Shown: positions 45,404 through 57,732, numbered from the stretch's first letter. The stretch: DNA of 64,000 nucleotides from Lolium rigidum (GCF_022539505.1 NC_061510.1:262703687-262767686); one strand, 5' to 3'. Notes: generated from the sequence alone by a model not told the origin. Numbers and translations: made by a program.

Positions 45404-48400
45404 CATGGGAAGCTACGACGACACCATCGCCGTGGGGCGTGTCCTTTACGCCGGAAGTCCGCCGATCGTCCCTCCGGATGAGTGTTGGATTCCGGCTAAA
45501 ACCAACCCCGTCAAGCTCTCCATCGTCCCGGTTGGCGGCATACACATCTTCATCGGGGAAACCGTCGATTCCGACGGAAACCCACCGGTAAGTAGCGCCG
45601 ACGCGACCGCCGCCGAGCGGGACGCGAGTCGCGAAGATCCGATCCGAGACGCTGGAATTTCCTAGCGAAGATTCCGCCTTAGATCCGGAAAAATCAAAAC
45701 CCACCCAATCCGCCCCCGAGCGAGGAAGTAACGGTGGAAGACCAATGCGGATCCGCCCGGGTCTCCCAGGTGTTAGAGAAGCAAAGGTGTCACTTCGTAC
45801 ACTTCTTGGCCCATACCGCCGGAACCGCCCCTCATGAAGTCGGAGCTCGGTCCCGTGCGGGTCGAGGCCCCGGAAAACAACGCTGCTCCGGATCGGCGAG
45901 AGGTCTGTCGGAGAAAGCGAGACTCCGGCCGAAGAATCGATTCGGGTAATCCGAGCCCAATTTCCGGAGACTCCCCGTCCATGGAATCCGATGACTTCGT
46001 CCGCAAGCTAGGGGAGTATGGTTTCAGCGACCAGCCCGAAGTCGACTCCGCCCAGCCCAAGCAGGTACTTGCAACTGTAGCGGCGCTCGGAGAAGACGGA
46101 TCAGAAGCGGCAGACACTCAATCCGACCCCCAGCCATCTCACCATGGATCTCCGATGTCGCGGGAACGGCCCCGTAGGGATCCTTCCTCGGAGAGCCTCC
46201 TGTCGCCTGAAGAGATAGTTGCACAAGCACGCATGGATTTGGTCGCAAAGTCAGACGTCCTCAACAAGCCAATAACTCCTGGCGATGCCGCAGATCCGGA
46301 GGCTCTAGAGGCCACTAGAAAGGAGATGCTGGCCACAGCCAAAAAGTTTGCCAACACCGCAGTTGCTATATTGGATGAGAGGGAAGAAGCTGCACCGATC
46401 ATGGATCGCTTTGAGAGACAGGATCGCGAAGTCACCGCAACGCTCGAGCAAGTCAAGAGTATGAGAGCGAGTGGGAGGTGAAAATGACCTATGCACGGGC
46501 GGAGGCTGATAGAATCGTCGGAGAAGCAATCCCTCCCCGCAGGATCAACTCCGCAACCCTCGCCGAACAGCAGCCGCTCGCTACCCCGAAGGACAATCCG
46601 GCAAGAGCTGCAGAAATTCTGAAGAAAAGTGACGAGGAGGTTGACATCAACTACTTGCGCACGCTCGTCGCTTCGGCGGTTAAACGGCGGAGCAAGGCGG
46701 ATACTTCGCGCAAGTTGGAATCTAACCCGGAGCATTGCGTCTCCACTGCGCAGAAGGACGCCCGCAATAATCGCCAGCGAGATGACGAGTCGCGAACCGG
46801 ATCCTCGGAACGCAGAAGGAAAGCCAGGGAACACCCAAATCTGATCCCCGTACCATCAAAGACGCCTCCGTCAGATCCGAGAAAGGGAAAGGATGCAATG
46901 TACTCCGGACGAGACAAGTACCGCAACGCCTCTCCTCCGCCTAATGGTTACCCGCGTCCCCCTCGTCGTCGCGGTCCAGCCGGAAACACCGGGCCTCAAG
47001 GGCATGGTGGAATTATTATCCGCGACATCGTGATGCCTTCCGGAAGCCGGAACGGGGAGCGCACGCCGGAGCCTCGCCGGAATCGGAACAATGATCGTGA
47101 GCCCGAGCCTAGGAGGAGCCGGAATGAGGAGCGCGACCGGAACCCCGCCGGAGCCGGAACGACCGGGGCAGCCAGCGTCATGGCGAAGGCAGCCACGGGA
47201 GCCGGAGCCGGCACCGGGAGGGCCGGGGAGAGTCCGCGAGCGGAAGCGAGAAGGTCGGATCGGCCCCCTCGCGAGGTCTCCCTCACCACCACCCTAGCGG
47301 TGGCGGCGGAGGTGGAGGCGGAGGCGGTGGCCGGAGATCTCGCTCTCGCTCACAGTCCCCCCGACACGGCTCACGCGACGCGCGGGAACGCCTCAACGAA
47401 TACAGAACCGACTACATCGGACCGAAGTGCTTCGGCAGGATGATTCGAGAGGAACCAAAGCCAAGGAGCTCCCTCAAGTTACCCGGAAACCTGAAGCATT
47501 ATGATGGCACCGAAAGGCCGGATACCTGGATCGAGGATTACTACAATGCAGTAACCTTCGCCGGAGGAACCCCTAATATCGCCTGCCGCATGCTCCGGTT
47601 GTACCTTGTAGGACCAGCCCGGATCCGGCTCGGTGACCTCGAGAAAAACTCCATCTTTTGCTGGTTCGACCCGAAGACCGCTTTCGAGAAACACTTCGAG
47701 GGCACCTACAAAAGACCCGCCACGACAAGCGACTTACAAGCTTGTATCCGGAAGAAGGGAGAAACCTCAAGAAACTTCCTCACACGATGGTTGGCATGCG
47801 GAAACGAGTGCGAGAACGTCGACCACACCACCGCCATGTACGCCTTCATTGGTGGACTGCAGAGAGGAGGACTCGCTGAGGCATAAGCTTACATGTCCGG
47901 CTAACGCCAACAAACCGACTTTGGACGAGATGATCTCCATTGCCAGTGATCACACTGCCGCCGATGACGACGCAGGCGGTGACATCGCAGCTACAGCAAT
48001 CCCCCTGCACCAACAAAAGAAGAACCGTGATAACGGTAACAACAGCGGCCACAAACGCAAAAACCCTGACGACCAGAAGAGTGGCGGATCCGACATGGCC
48101 GTCATGGCGTTCCAACGCGGAGGTCCAGGAGGCGGAAGAGGACGCGGCCGTGGAGGCGGAGCCGGCGAGGGTCGGCGACATGGCACGCGAAGTCACGGTC
48201 GGCGGATCCCGCGCCCCGCAAACCTACGGGAGTACGGAGACATGCCCTGCCTGGCCCACTTGGATCCGGCTACGGGGAAGTCCACTCACACCAACCGCAA
48301 CTGCAAGTGGGTCAACGACCTAAAGAACGACCCGGAGGCAGGATACAAGCGAGCCCGGAAACACCGCCCACGCGGCAAAGGAGGAAAGGGCAAAAACAAG

Positions 48401-48560
48401 GACAAGGAGGAGGACAGTTCCGAGGCGATGGACGAGGATGATAACTCGCCGGATCCCAAAGCCGGATCCGCAGGTAAATCCAACCCCTTCGAGAAAAAGA
48501 GCGTGGGGGCTTACCACACCTTCCTCGGAACCCCAACAGTCCGCGCTACAAAATCAGCTA
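45404..48560 (+). pseudogene. Element D gag (multiply frameshifted)
   Basis: ATG 45404 (MGSYDDTIAVGRVLYAG). The reading passes through at least four phases (45404-45665, 45834-46481, 46478-47443, 47440-47886, then about 47880-48560), and only short overlaps or gaps separate them. The order matches E: acidic N-terminal half, Arg/Gly/Ser-rich linker (about 46920-47400), capsid-like domain at 47500-47980 (LYLVGPARIRLGDLE, FEKHFEGTYKRP), RGG-like tract GGGRGRGRGGGAG (48130) and the Cys/His segment CLAHLDPATGKSTHTNRNC (48247). It forms the particle and binds RNA in working relatives. Most lesions are single-base, and some may be assembly errors. Confidence 0.8.
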
Positions 48561-48596
48561 CCCGGATCCTGAACGCCACGGTTCCGGCTGTGCCGC

Positions 48597-49320
48597 ATGT
48601 ATGTCGGGTGGTCGGAAGTTCCGTGCACATTTGACGGGGAGGATCATCTCGCCATTGTGCCAAAAGAATACTACGCCTTGGTTGTGAGTCCTCGCATAGA
48701 CGGGTATGACTTCTCCAAGTGCCTCATGGATGGCGGAGCCAGCTTGAACATCATGTACCTGGAGACTTTGGAGCGGATGAACCTCACCAAGGAACATCTC
48801 AAACACAGCACCACTGAGTTTCACGGCGTGGTTCCGGGTAAGAAGGCGAACTCCCTCGGCGGCATCACACTTCCCGTGGCTTTCGGCGATGTTCATAATT
48901 TCCGCGAAGAGAAGATCACGTTCGAAGTTGTGCCCTTCAAGAGCTCCTACCATGTCATCTTCGGCAGGCCCACCTACCACAAGTTCCACGCAAGAGCGTG
49001 CTATATCTACAACAAGCTCAAGATGCCGGGTCCCAATGGTATGATCACCATAACCGGAGACTACAAGAAGGCTCATGAGTGCGAGTTGGGCGAAGCCGCC
49101 TTCGCGAGTACTGTCATATCCGGAGAAGAGCTGAAAGGCTACGGGGCCGCGGTGGATCCGGCCGAGATGCAAACCACCAAGAAGCGAGATCTCCGAACGA
49201 GAAAAACTCCTTCGGGGCCGCGATTGAGACCAAGAAAGTCAGCTTCAAGGAAGATGACCCTAGCAAGCAAGTCTCGATCGGAGCCAACATGGACCCCAAA
49301 TAGGAAAGCGCGCTCGTCGA
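48597..49320 (+). pseudogene. Element D aspartic protease
   Basis: It overlaps the end of gag in another frame. YALVVSPRIDGYDFSKCLMD leads into the active site MDGGAS (about 48730), and HVIFGRPTYHKFHARACYIY is the C-terminal half (about 48954). The frame goes on to 49382, although after about 49190 its reading departs from E's (a one-base shift near the QTTKK block). It processes the gag-pol polyprotein. The catalytic Asp is present. Confidence 0.8.
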
Positions 49321-50062
49321 GTGCCTCCGCGCTAACATGGATATCTTCGCATGGCAACCTTCGACATGTCCGGAGTACCTAGGGAACTCGCCGAGCACTA
49401 CCTCAACATAAATCCGGGGGCTAAACCGGTGAAGCAAGCTATGCGACGCTTTGGAGATAAGAAGCGCCGCGCCATAGGAATGGAACTAGCAAAGTTACTA
49501 GAAGCAGGTTTTGTAATAGAAGTTATCCACACCGATGGGGTCGCGAATCCCGTCCTTGTACCCAAAAAGAACAACTGAAATACTAAGAATGTGCATCGAT
49601 TACTGCGGCTTGAACAAACATTGCCCGAAGGATCCGTTTCCCCTGCCGCGCATTGACCAAGTCATTGATTCGACGGCGGGGCGGAGACTTCTGTGTTTTC
49701 TTGATGCGTATTCCGGGTATCATCGGATCCGGATCAAGGAATCCGACCAAAGGCGACTTCATTCATTACCCCGTTTGGCACTTACTTGCTATGTTACTAT
49801 GCCTTTTGGTTTGAAAAACGCAGGTGCCACCTACCAACGTACGATGCGGCGATGCTCGAAGGACCAAATCGGCCGGAACGTGCACGCCTACGTCGACGAC
49901 ATCGCGGTCATGACCCGGAAAGGATCCGACTTGATCGGCGACCTCACAAAAACCTTTGAGAATCTCCGTCGGTACAAGATGATGTTGAATCCGCTCGAAG
50001 TGCGTCTTTGGCGTGCCAGTCGGAAAACTCCTTGGCTTCATAGTCTCTCACAGAGGCATTGA
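49320..50062 (+). pseudogene. Element D reverse transcriptase
   Basis: In one frame MSGVPRELAEHYLNINPGAK ... IEVIHTDGVANPVLVPKKN leads to a stop at 49578. The next frame (from about 49570) reads ILRMCIDYCGLNKHCPKDPF, FLDAYSGYHRIRIKESD, VTMPFGLKNAGATYQRTM and the active site YVDDIAVM at about 49890. A further shift leads to the connection segment at 50013 (GKLLGFIVSHRGIEVNPEKI). All the RT blocks are in order, and the catalytic Asp pair is intact here, in contrast to E. At least three shifts break it. Confidence 0.85.
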
Positions 50063-51150
50063 GGTTAACCCGGAAAAAATCAAGGCAATCCTGTGTATCA
50101 AACGGCCAACTTGTCTCAAAGATGTGCAACGACTAGCTGGTTGTGTCGCAGCAATCAGTAGGTTTGTTAGCCGTCTTGGCGAGAAGGCGCTACCTGCGTA
50201 CAAGTTGCTGAAGAAAACAGACAAATTTGTCTGGGACGACGCAGCTGACGCAGCTCTTCGAGGGTTGAAGGAAATACTTACCTCCCCACCTATCCTGGCA
50301 GCCCCGGCAGAGTCAGAGCCAATGCTCCTTTATCTGGCGGCTACCAACAAAGTCATCAGCCTCGTCATCGTGGTGGAGCGAAAGGAAGAAGGTCATGAAT
50401 ATGACGTCCAAAGACCTGTCTACTACATAAGCGAGAGTGCTGACGGAGTCAAAACAAAGATACCCTCACTTTCGGAAGCTAGCTTATGGAGTTTTCCTAG
50501 GCAGCCGGAAGCTGAGACACTACTTCCAAGAACACCCGATAACGAGTTGTGAGCAAAGCTCCGCTCGTCAACAATTCTCAACAACGGCGACGCAACAGGA
50601 CGGACAGCTAAATGGGGCATTGAATTATCCGCCTTCGACATCGCCTACAAGCCAAGGACTGCGGTCAAATCCCAAGTTTTGGCAGATTTCGTTGCAGATT
50701 GGACAGAAGCTCCGGATGAAAGTCTGGAGCCGGAACCAGAAACATGGGTCATGCACTTCGACGGATCCAAGCAGCATCAAGGCTCAGGAGCCGAGTCACC
50801 ACGAAGTCCCCTACCGGAGAAGAAGCTGCAGTATGTTACTGCAGATCCACTTCGAAGCTACAAATAACATGGCGGAATACGAGGCTCTACTACACGGACT
50901 GCGCATCGCTAAGGAAATAGGGATCAAGCACATCATTTGTTGCGGAGATTCCGACACAGTGGCACGGCAAGTAGCCGGAACACGGAACGCCGAGAAATTC
51001 CGTCATGGCGGCCTACGGAGATGAAGTTGACGAGATCGCCAAGAGCTTCCTCGGATACGAAGTCAAGTACGTCGGAAGAGACGACAATACGGCGGCGAGA
51101 CATGCTATCCAAGCTCGGATCCGGCGAGAAAGCCAATTCCGCTCGGAATT
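50013..51150 (+). pseudogene. Element D connection region and RNase H
   Basis: After the RT, LKDVQRLAGCVAAISRFVSR and the tether KKTDKFVWDDAADAALRGLK lead into a first RNase H-like part (50290-50560, PMLLYLAATNKVIS). A second RNase H has WVMHFDGSKQHQGSG (50745) and, in other frames, NNMAEYEALLHGLRIAKEIG (about 50870) and CCGDSDTVARQV. Two RNase H-like segments in tandem are a mark of the Tat group. Frames change several times. Confidence 0.75.
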
Positions 51151-51177
51151 TACCTAGAGCATCTCCGGATACCCTCG

Positions 51178-52591
51178 GTGAAGGGCGCTAACCCGGAAAA
51201 CCCAGAAGTGGCAGTGTCTCCGGCTAAAGGGGTATTGGCTACCATTCCGGCTTGGACACAGCCTTTCCTGGACTACCTCATCGATCAGAAGTTGCCGGAG
51301 GACGAGGTCCTCGCACGCCAGATCATCAGACGAGCACGATCCTACACAATTGTCGATGGACAGCTCTACAAACGAAGCGCAACAGGGGTGTTTCTCAAAT
51401 GCGTCTCCAATCAAGATGGCATTGAAATCCTCAGAGAGATCCACGCAGGGGACTGCGGGCATCATGCCGCTCCCAGGTCACTCGTTGCAAAAGCTTTTCG
51501 GCTAGGCTTTTATTGGCTCACGGCTAAAGAAGATGCTTGAAAAAATAGTCAAGACCTGCCGAGGTTGTCGGTGACTACGCTACTCAACCAAACGCTCCAG
51601 CCCAAGAGCTGAAGACCATACCTATCACCTGGCCATTTGCGGTGCGGGGGCTCGATATGGTTGGTAAGTTAAAAAGATCATCTCCTGGTGGTTGTGAATA
51701 CCTCCTGGTCGTTGTTGACAAGTTCAGCAAGTGGATCGAGGCCAAGCCAGTGAGAAAAGCCGACGGTGCTACGGCACTAAAATTTGTCATCAGCCTCGTA
51801 ATGAGATTCGGCATCCCACACAGCATAATCACAGATAATGGCACAAACTTCGCTCAGGGAGAATTGAAGGATTACTGTGAGACAATGGGGATTCGATTGG
51901 ACCTTGCATCTGTGGCTCACCTACAATCCAATGGTCAAGTCGAAAGAGCTAACGGTCTAATATTATCAGGAATCAAGCCACGCCTTGAAGAACCGCTGCG
52001 ACGAGCAGCTGGAGCTTGGGCCGACGAACTAGACGCTGTCTTGTGGAGTTTGCGAACTACCCCTAACAGGTCAACGGGGTTTACCCCTTTCTTCCTGGTA
52101 TACGGATCCGAAGCCGTGATTCCCTCCGACATCATCCACGATTCACCGCGAGTTTCCGCCTATAATGAAGAAACAGTCGACGAGGCCGGACGGCTATCCG
52201 TGGACCCGATCGAAGAAGCTCGGAACCTAGCTGACCAGCGCTCCACCATCTACCGGCGAAGCTCCGACGCTATCACAGTCGTCGAGTTCGGAAACGCTCC
52301 TTCATGGCCGGAGACCTGGTCCTCCGCCTTCGACAGGTGAAAGACCATAAGCTGCAATCTCCATGGGAAGGACCCTTTGTCGTTAGCAAAGTGCTTCATA
52401 ACGGATCGTACTACCTTGTCGATTTCCGCGAGCTGAGGGATAGACCTGCTAGCTGGCGCCGGAAACGCAAGCGTGAGGATCCGGATGACATCTACGATGA
52501 AACGAGATCGCCCTTGGAATATAGCACGGCTACGTCCTTTCTACACTTAGCATATTTTTCCGAGTTACAAACTCGTAATAGTTATACATGA
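51178..52591 (+). pseudogene. Element D integrase
   Basis: A zinc-binding HHCC-type segment lies in 51178-51540 (HAGDCGHHAAPRSLVAKAFR, with the CC pair disturbed by a stop at 51540). The core from 51642 has VVVDKFSKWIEAKP, ITDNGTNFAQGELKD and NGQVERANGLILSG: Asp codons at 51717 and 51834 and Glu at 51942, i.e. an intact DD35E triad. The C-terminal part after a shift near 52300 has the GPF/Y-like module SPWEGPFVVSKVLHNGSYYL. No chromodomain follows, as expected for Tat and not for chromoviruses. The core frame of 232 codons is open. Confidence 0.88.
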
Positions 52592-53134
52592 TCAATGAAA
52601 TAAAGCTTATGGTTCACTCTTTGAGTCTTTTACCTCCTTTACTTGTTCATTTTAGATCGTGTATGTTTTTTCCGACTAAAACCGCAGAGCTGGATGTTTT
52701 CCGCCTAGGCGTGTATAAAAGTTGTGATTTCTAAAATCGTCCTTTAGGACGTAAGTTTAAGTTTTCAGATTAAGTTGTTATCTGTTGCGAACTCGTGGAT
52801 TCCTAGTAGCGATTTCCGGCACCTATGCTTGGGGGCTTGTTTCCGCGGTTATGGACGGATTGCCATTGGGCTTCGTCGCCGCTGGCGAGCATCTCCGGCT
52901 AAGGTTTTCCGGCTCGTGGAAGGTCAAGCGGGCAAGCCGGAAAATAACGAGATCAGCACTTGCTTTCCGACATAAAACGAAACATGCACATAACATTAAA
53001 CGGATAGCAGGATAAGTGTTTCCGCCCCATGCATAATCGTTTCGTTCCTAGCTACTTAAGAATTTAAAGTCTTATTACAAACCCTCGCTGGGGCCAAAAT
53101 GATGCAACTTGTTTCATTGTTTCAAACAGGAACT
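52592..53134 (+). other. Element D spacer between pol and the antisense gene
   Basis: AT-rich, with no conserved frame. A PPT-like GCTTGGGGGCTTG is at about 52827. It probably holds the ends of both convergent transcripts. Confidence 0.6.
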
Positions 53135-56100
53135 CTACTCGGAGTCCTCCTCTTCAGGCTGCTGGTAGCTGGAGCCGTCGTCACTGTCACCAGATCCGGC
53201 TCGAGTCGTTTCCGGAGTTTCCTCCGGAATGCTCGCTCTCTGGACCCGGATCCTTCCCCATAAAACTCTGGCTCGCTTGCTCCTTCCTCTGCATCGGAAA
53301 AACCTTCGGGCAGGTTGTGCTTGTTGTACCAGAACGAGTGATCCACTCGCCTGACAAACAGCTCTTCATAGCCTTCAGTTTCCGCGAGAAGGGCGCTCAT
53401 GTCGGAACTCTCGGGGGCTCCGCGTGCAACTTGCGCCAGGTTGAGTGAGGGGAAGAAAGCCTTGCAGGTGGCCAGGACCAAGGAGGCGGCTCCGCGCGCT
53501 GAAGATTTCTGCCAGTCCTTGATGAACTCCTGCACCTGTCCATAAGATTGGTCACCGTATCGATGACTGAGGTTTTGGCCTTCTTTAGCGACAGAGCCGT
53601 GGCGATTCCGCGACAGGCTCCAAACAGCGCATCAATTGAGTTCCGTGCTTCCTCGTATGCCTCCGTCCTCGTCAGGTTTGAATCTTTTGTCCACTCAAAG
53701 CCAAGACTTGCTGTGGAAGAAAGAGGTTCAGTTCCGTCAGAGAAAACATGCAAGATGGTCGGAGCAACGACGCGGAAAAATGCTTACGGAAGATAAGCTT
53801 GTCAATGGCTTCCGCCTCCGTTTCCAGGGCTTTGTTCTTGGCAATTGTGGAGATCACGCGGCCTTGGCTTTTCTCCAGCTTGTCGATCAGCTCCGCCTGC
53901 TCACGGGCATGCTTCTCGGAGAGCTCCTTCTTCGCCTTAGTCTCTTTGCTCGAGGATTCTTTCATGAAGTTTCTGAGGGACTCGTTCTCCGCCTCAAGCA
54001 CCTTGACCTTGGCGGATAGCTCATCAAGCGAGGAATGCTTGGCAGTTTCTTCTGAAAGCAGAGAACATATTATGCACCCTGAACGACTGTCAGCACCAAA
54101 AAGTGAAGATCCGGAACTCGTACCTTGAAGTCGGGTCTCAAGCTGCTGGATAGCCTTTCGGCTATTTTCCGCATGTTCGCGCAGTCCCTCGATCTCCTTG
54201 ATTTGCTCCGGCACGTGAATGCGCAAATCTTCGTGCGTTTCCGCGTGGACCGAGAAGCGACAGAGAGTTAGTCGGATATTAAAATCTGGGGGGCTGGCGA
54301 AGAGTTCAAAGATTTGGATAAAAATTTCAAATTTCCGCCTAACAGTACACTTTGAGAAAGCATCGGCTTATACATGTTACACGGAACTATATCACCCAAT
54401 GCTTGGGGGCTAGTGTTACCTGCCGCACTTCCTTGTGCTTGGCGAAAAATTCCTTCAGGCTATCCTCCAGTTCCGCGAGATAACCCACCTCCTCCTCCGG
54501 TTTCCCCCATACCTTGTTCGAGCATGGCGGAAACTTCCGCGTGACGCTCCGCGAGGGTAAGTTTTTGGAGGGACGGAGTTGGCTCGAGGCTGACGCGGGT
54601 CGCATTGGTAACTTGGAGGAGCTTGGCCTTTTGCTCTTGCTCCTCATCAGTAGGTCCCGCGAAAGCGGAACTTGGTTGATCTGGTGGAGGAATGGGTGAG
54701 GAGGTCTTCTGGGCGGAGTCGCCATGATGGGCAGGGTCTTCCGGAAGGTCATCAAGGTCAATGATGTCTTTCGGATCCGGCTTGCTGGCAGATGAAGCTT
54801 TAGGCGGAACTTCCACCTCAGGAGTGATAGGGAATGAAGCCGGAGATGGTTTGGCCTTCTTCTTGATGACCCTTGGGGCCTTGGGAGGCTGGCTTCCGGA
54901 ACTTCAGGAAAAGCATACAAATATAAGAGCAAGTGTTAAAACCGGAACTTGGATCTCGGAAAGAAGACGCTTACCCGGAAGGCTTGAAAAAGTGCTTGGA
55001 TGGCAGGCTGCCCCTTGTTGCTTGGTATTAATCGGCGCGAGGCGCTTCTTTCCGCCTCGGCTTTCCGAGTAGCCGCGATGCTGAGTGTTTCGCGGGGGCG
55101 TTTCGCTTGGGGGCTGGAAGGGGCTGGCCTTTTCCTCTTCGCGAGGCGGCTGGCTTCGGGAGCTTCCGCCTCCGATGCGGCTTACGGATCCGGGTTACCG
55201 GTGGATGGGACTCGGAGGAGATTTCCGAGTTCATTCTCCCCAAGCGCTTCGAGCTAATGCAAATATAAACACTTAGACAAAGTTTGAAGAAAAACAATAA
55301 ACCAAGTCCAGATGCCGTACCGCGGTTCCGGATCCCTCCGTGTGGATGTCTTTGTTGCATACGTGAACATGGAGTTCACGTGGGATTTTAAGGAGGAGCC
55401 GGATCCTCTTATCAATAGCGTCGGCGGACAGATTATCTTTTGTGGCGTGCATTGGATCATCGCGCCTCGTGTATTCAAACATCGGGCGGTCCCTCGTGTT
55501 GGAGCGGCTGGATCCGCTTGGTAAACCGGAGAGGGTTAAATCCTTCCCTCGTGAGCCCCTCCTCCGTGAGCTTGCAGATCCGCCTAACTGCGCGGTTTAG
55601 CTGAGGCGAGTCGGAGAGGTGGGGGCACTGTGTCCATGCCGGAGTTTCATTGGCGGGGCTGTTCTTGAATGTTGGAAGTATCTTGTCGCTCGCCGGGTCG
55701 GAGACGTCCTTCAGGTAGAAGAAACCTCCGGACCAATACCTCGCGGATTCATGGCGATCGGTGTGGGGGTAGACGCGACCCGGGCGGAGGAGGAAAGTGA
55801 TGGATCCGCAAGTTGGCAGCTCGGAAGTTTGGCGGATCTTCTCTTTTTTGACAGTAAAGAAATATTGGAACAGGGGAAGCTCTGGAGTTACCCGGAGGTG
55901 GCCCTCGCAGAGAGCGACCTGGTTGCTGATGGCGAGCACGCTATTCGGAGATATGTTGTGGGGTTGGAGTCCATACGTCTTCAGAATCTCCCGGAAGAAA
56001 TCCGAAGGCGGGAATGAAAATCCACGCTCCACCAGTGCCTTCGTCGGCACCATCTCGTCGTCCCTTGGAGCCGGAGCTGGTTCATCCGGGACCGACCTCC

Positions 56101-56411
56101 GGCTTCCGGGTTGCGAGGAAGCCTTCCGACTCGAGATTCTTCAATTCCATCTCGGTGGTGGTGCGGGGCCACCACTTCCCCTTAGCTTCGGAGTCGCGTT
56201 TCCGAGCTTTTGATTTTTTGGCAGCCTCTTCGTTTGTCTGCTCCGACTGGCCCGCCCCGGAGGTTTTCTCCGGGTGAGCGGAGGTTCCCTCAGTCTCCTT
56301 GCCGGAATCCTTTGAAGGATCCAGCCTGACGGGAACAAATGGAGGAGGGGCGGAGGAGATTGGCGTCGCCATTATCGGTTCCGAGTTTGGAGGCGGAGTC
56401 GTTGAAGACAT
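53135..56411 (-). pseudogene. Element D antisense gene, Transposase_28-like
   Basis: ATG 56411 (MSSTTPPPNSEPIMATPISS); the N-terminus has TTTEMELKNLESEGFLATRK. After a shift near 56090 comes the core domain (55475-56053: FFREILKTYGLQPHNISPNS, LAISNQVALCEGHLRVTPEL, ARYWSGGFFYLKD). Another shift near 55480 leads to the end of exon 1 at about 55322 (GSGTA then GTACGG), at the same relative place as the first intron in B and F. Later exons hold Pro/Lys-rich disorder (54900-54480), a coiled coil (54226-53800, KVKVLEAENESLRNFMKESS) and a helical end with an acidic tail, stop at 53135. Same architecture as B and F but a different subfamily, and now broken. Confidence 0.7.
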
Positions 56412-57156
56412 CTGAAGAAAAAGGTTGGCGGAAACTTTCCTTAGTCGGATCCCACTTCGTCTTCCCCAAGTTCATCCCTACCAACTACGACGCGAAGTTT
56501 GAGCTCGAGGACGTACCGAAATGGCGCGTGCGGTGGTCCGAGTCGCCGGCGGGAAGTTTTCTGCGCGGTGGTTCGCCGGAGTTAAGAACACGAAGAACAC
56601 TGCGGCGGAGGGCTCGCTCCGGCGATGTTCCGGCGATTTTCCGGCGGGTTCCGGCGCGGCGGAGGAAAGGCTCAACGGGCGGCGCTCGGAAGAGAGGTGA
56701 GAAGGGGGTGAATGAGGGGTAAAGGGGTCGACGGCTGGTATTTATAGGCTGAGGGGATGAGATTCGTGTTCCGCATCCTGTGGTCGGAACGCAAGCGTCG
56801 CGCCGTTGGATGTGTGACACGTGTCCCAAACCCTAGCAGTAAAAATGGCTAGAGATAAGTTACCGCGCGAATCGCGCAAAAATGGCGCCAGAATTGGCGG
56901 AACCGTTTGAGTCTTTTAAGATTCCGGGTAATTGCGTGAAGATAAGTTGGCTCTCGTTCGCGAGCAGGGAGTAACCCGGAAATATTCTTTGAAATGTCGA
57001 TGGATGAAGTCCCGCAGGATGAGAGCATTTTCCGGCTGTAAGTTGGAAAAGGAAGAAAATGCAAAGTTGGAGCTCTTCAAGTTTCTCCGCGTTGCCGAGG
57101 ATGCCGGAAATCTAAGGAACAAGCATGGCGGAAACTGCAGGCGAAACTCGGAGAAC
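56412..57156 (+). other. Element D pre-LTR region
   Basis: Upstream of the antisense gene, with no conserved frame. It is GC-rich up to about 56740, then lower. The minus-strand TATTTATAGGCTG region near 56740-56750 (plus strand) reads CAGCCTATAAATACC on the minus strand, a good TATA box for the antisense gene about 330 bp before its ATG. Confidence 0.55.
56738..56752 (-). promoter_or_regulatory. Candidate TATA box of the element D antisense gene
   Basis: On the minus strand CAGCCTATAAATACCAGCC contains TATAAATA, about 330 bp upstream of ATG 56411. This would be an antisense promoter lying outside the LTR. Prediction by motif only. Confidence 0.5.
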
Positions 57157-57168
57157 TCTGGGGGCTAC
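57157..57168 (+). other. Element D polypurine tract
   Basis: CTCTGGGGGCTAC ends at the base before the LTR TGTTGTGGG. The same GGGGGCTAC core is used by B and F. Confidence 0.85.
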
Positions 57169-57727
57169 TGTTGTGGGTATACTTCATAGGTGTACCATCG
57201 ACAGTGCCTAGATCCGGCAAGCCCGGGTGGCCCACAGACGGTGATGAGGCATGTGGCCCATCGGGCGGCCCGATTGTTGTTGATCATGAAGGAAGAAGTC
57301 CAGCCCGGGATCGAGCGGGCCGGATCCGTACCGACATAGGAGTAACCCGGATCCATGGAGGCCCATGAGGAACTCGGATCCAGGACGACGTGTATGGAAG
57401 GCGGATCCGTGACGTGCACGGCAAGATATTGTACCGTAGTTAGGCTATCTGTAATCCGGCTAGGACTCTCCATGTAAACCCTAGATCCGTGCGCCTTTAT
57501 AAGCCGGATCCCGGGAGCCCTAGAGGCACAACCACAACTCATTGTAACAACGCGAAAGCGCCCGGATAATTCCGGACAAGCAGCGGTAGGCCCCGTCATC
57601 GTGCAGGTGTTCCGAAGCTGGGTAACTCGCGTACCACCGTCCCGTGTGCACTCCGCCCTATGGCCCCTACTTCTTCTCCCCCTCGTGAGGATCCCTCCTC
57701 CGAGGTACCGTCGATTAGGCAACGACA
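57169..57727 (+). repeat. Element D 3' LTR
   Basis: It is 559 bp and nearly identical to the 5' LTR. Several of the differences are one-base gains or losses (for example AGCGGTAGGCCCC against AGCGAGTAGGCCCTC). It ends AACGACA before CCGAC. Confidence 0.92.
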
Positions 57728-57732
57728 CCGAC

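Larger units (their letters stand above)
44785..57727 (+). mobile_element. Element D: complete Tat/Retand-type Ty3/gypsy element
   Basis: LTRs of 562 and 559 bp are flanked by the duplication CCGAC (44780-44784, 57728-57732). The order is PBS, gag, protease, reverse transcriptase, RNase H, integrase, then an antisense gene, polypurine tract and 3' LTR. It is the only element here with every enzymatic domain and serves as the template for reading E, its own family. The coding region is broken by many single-base shifts although the LTRs are nearly identical. Confidence 0.93.
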
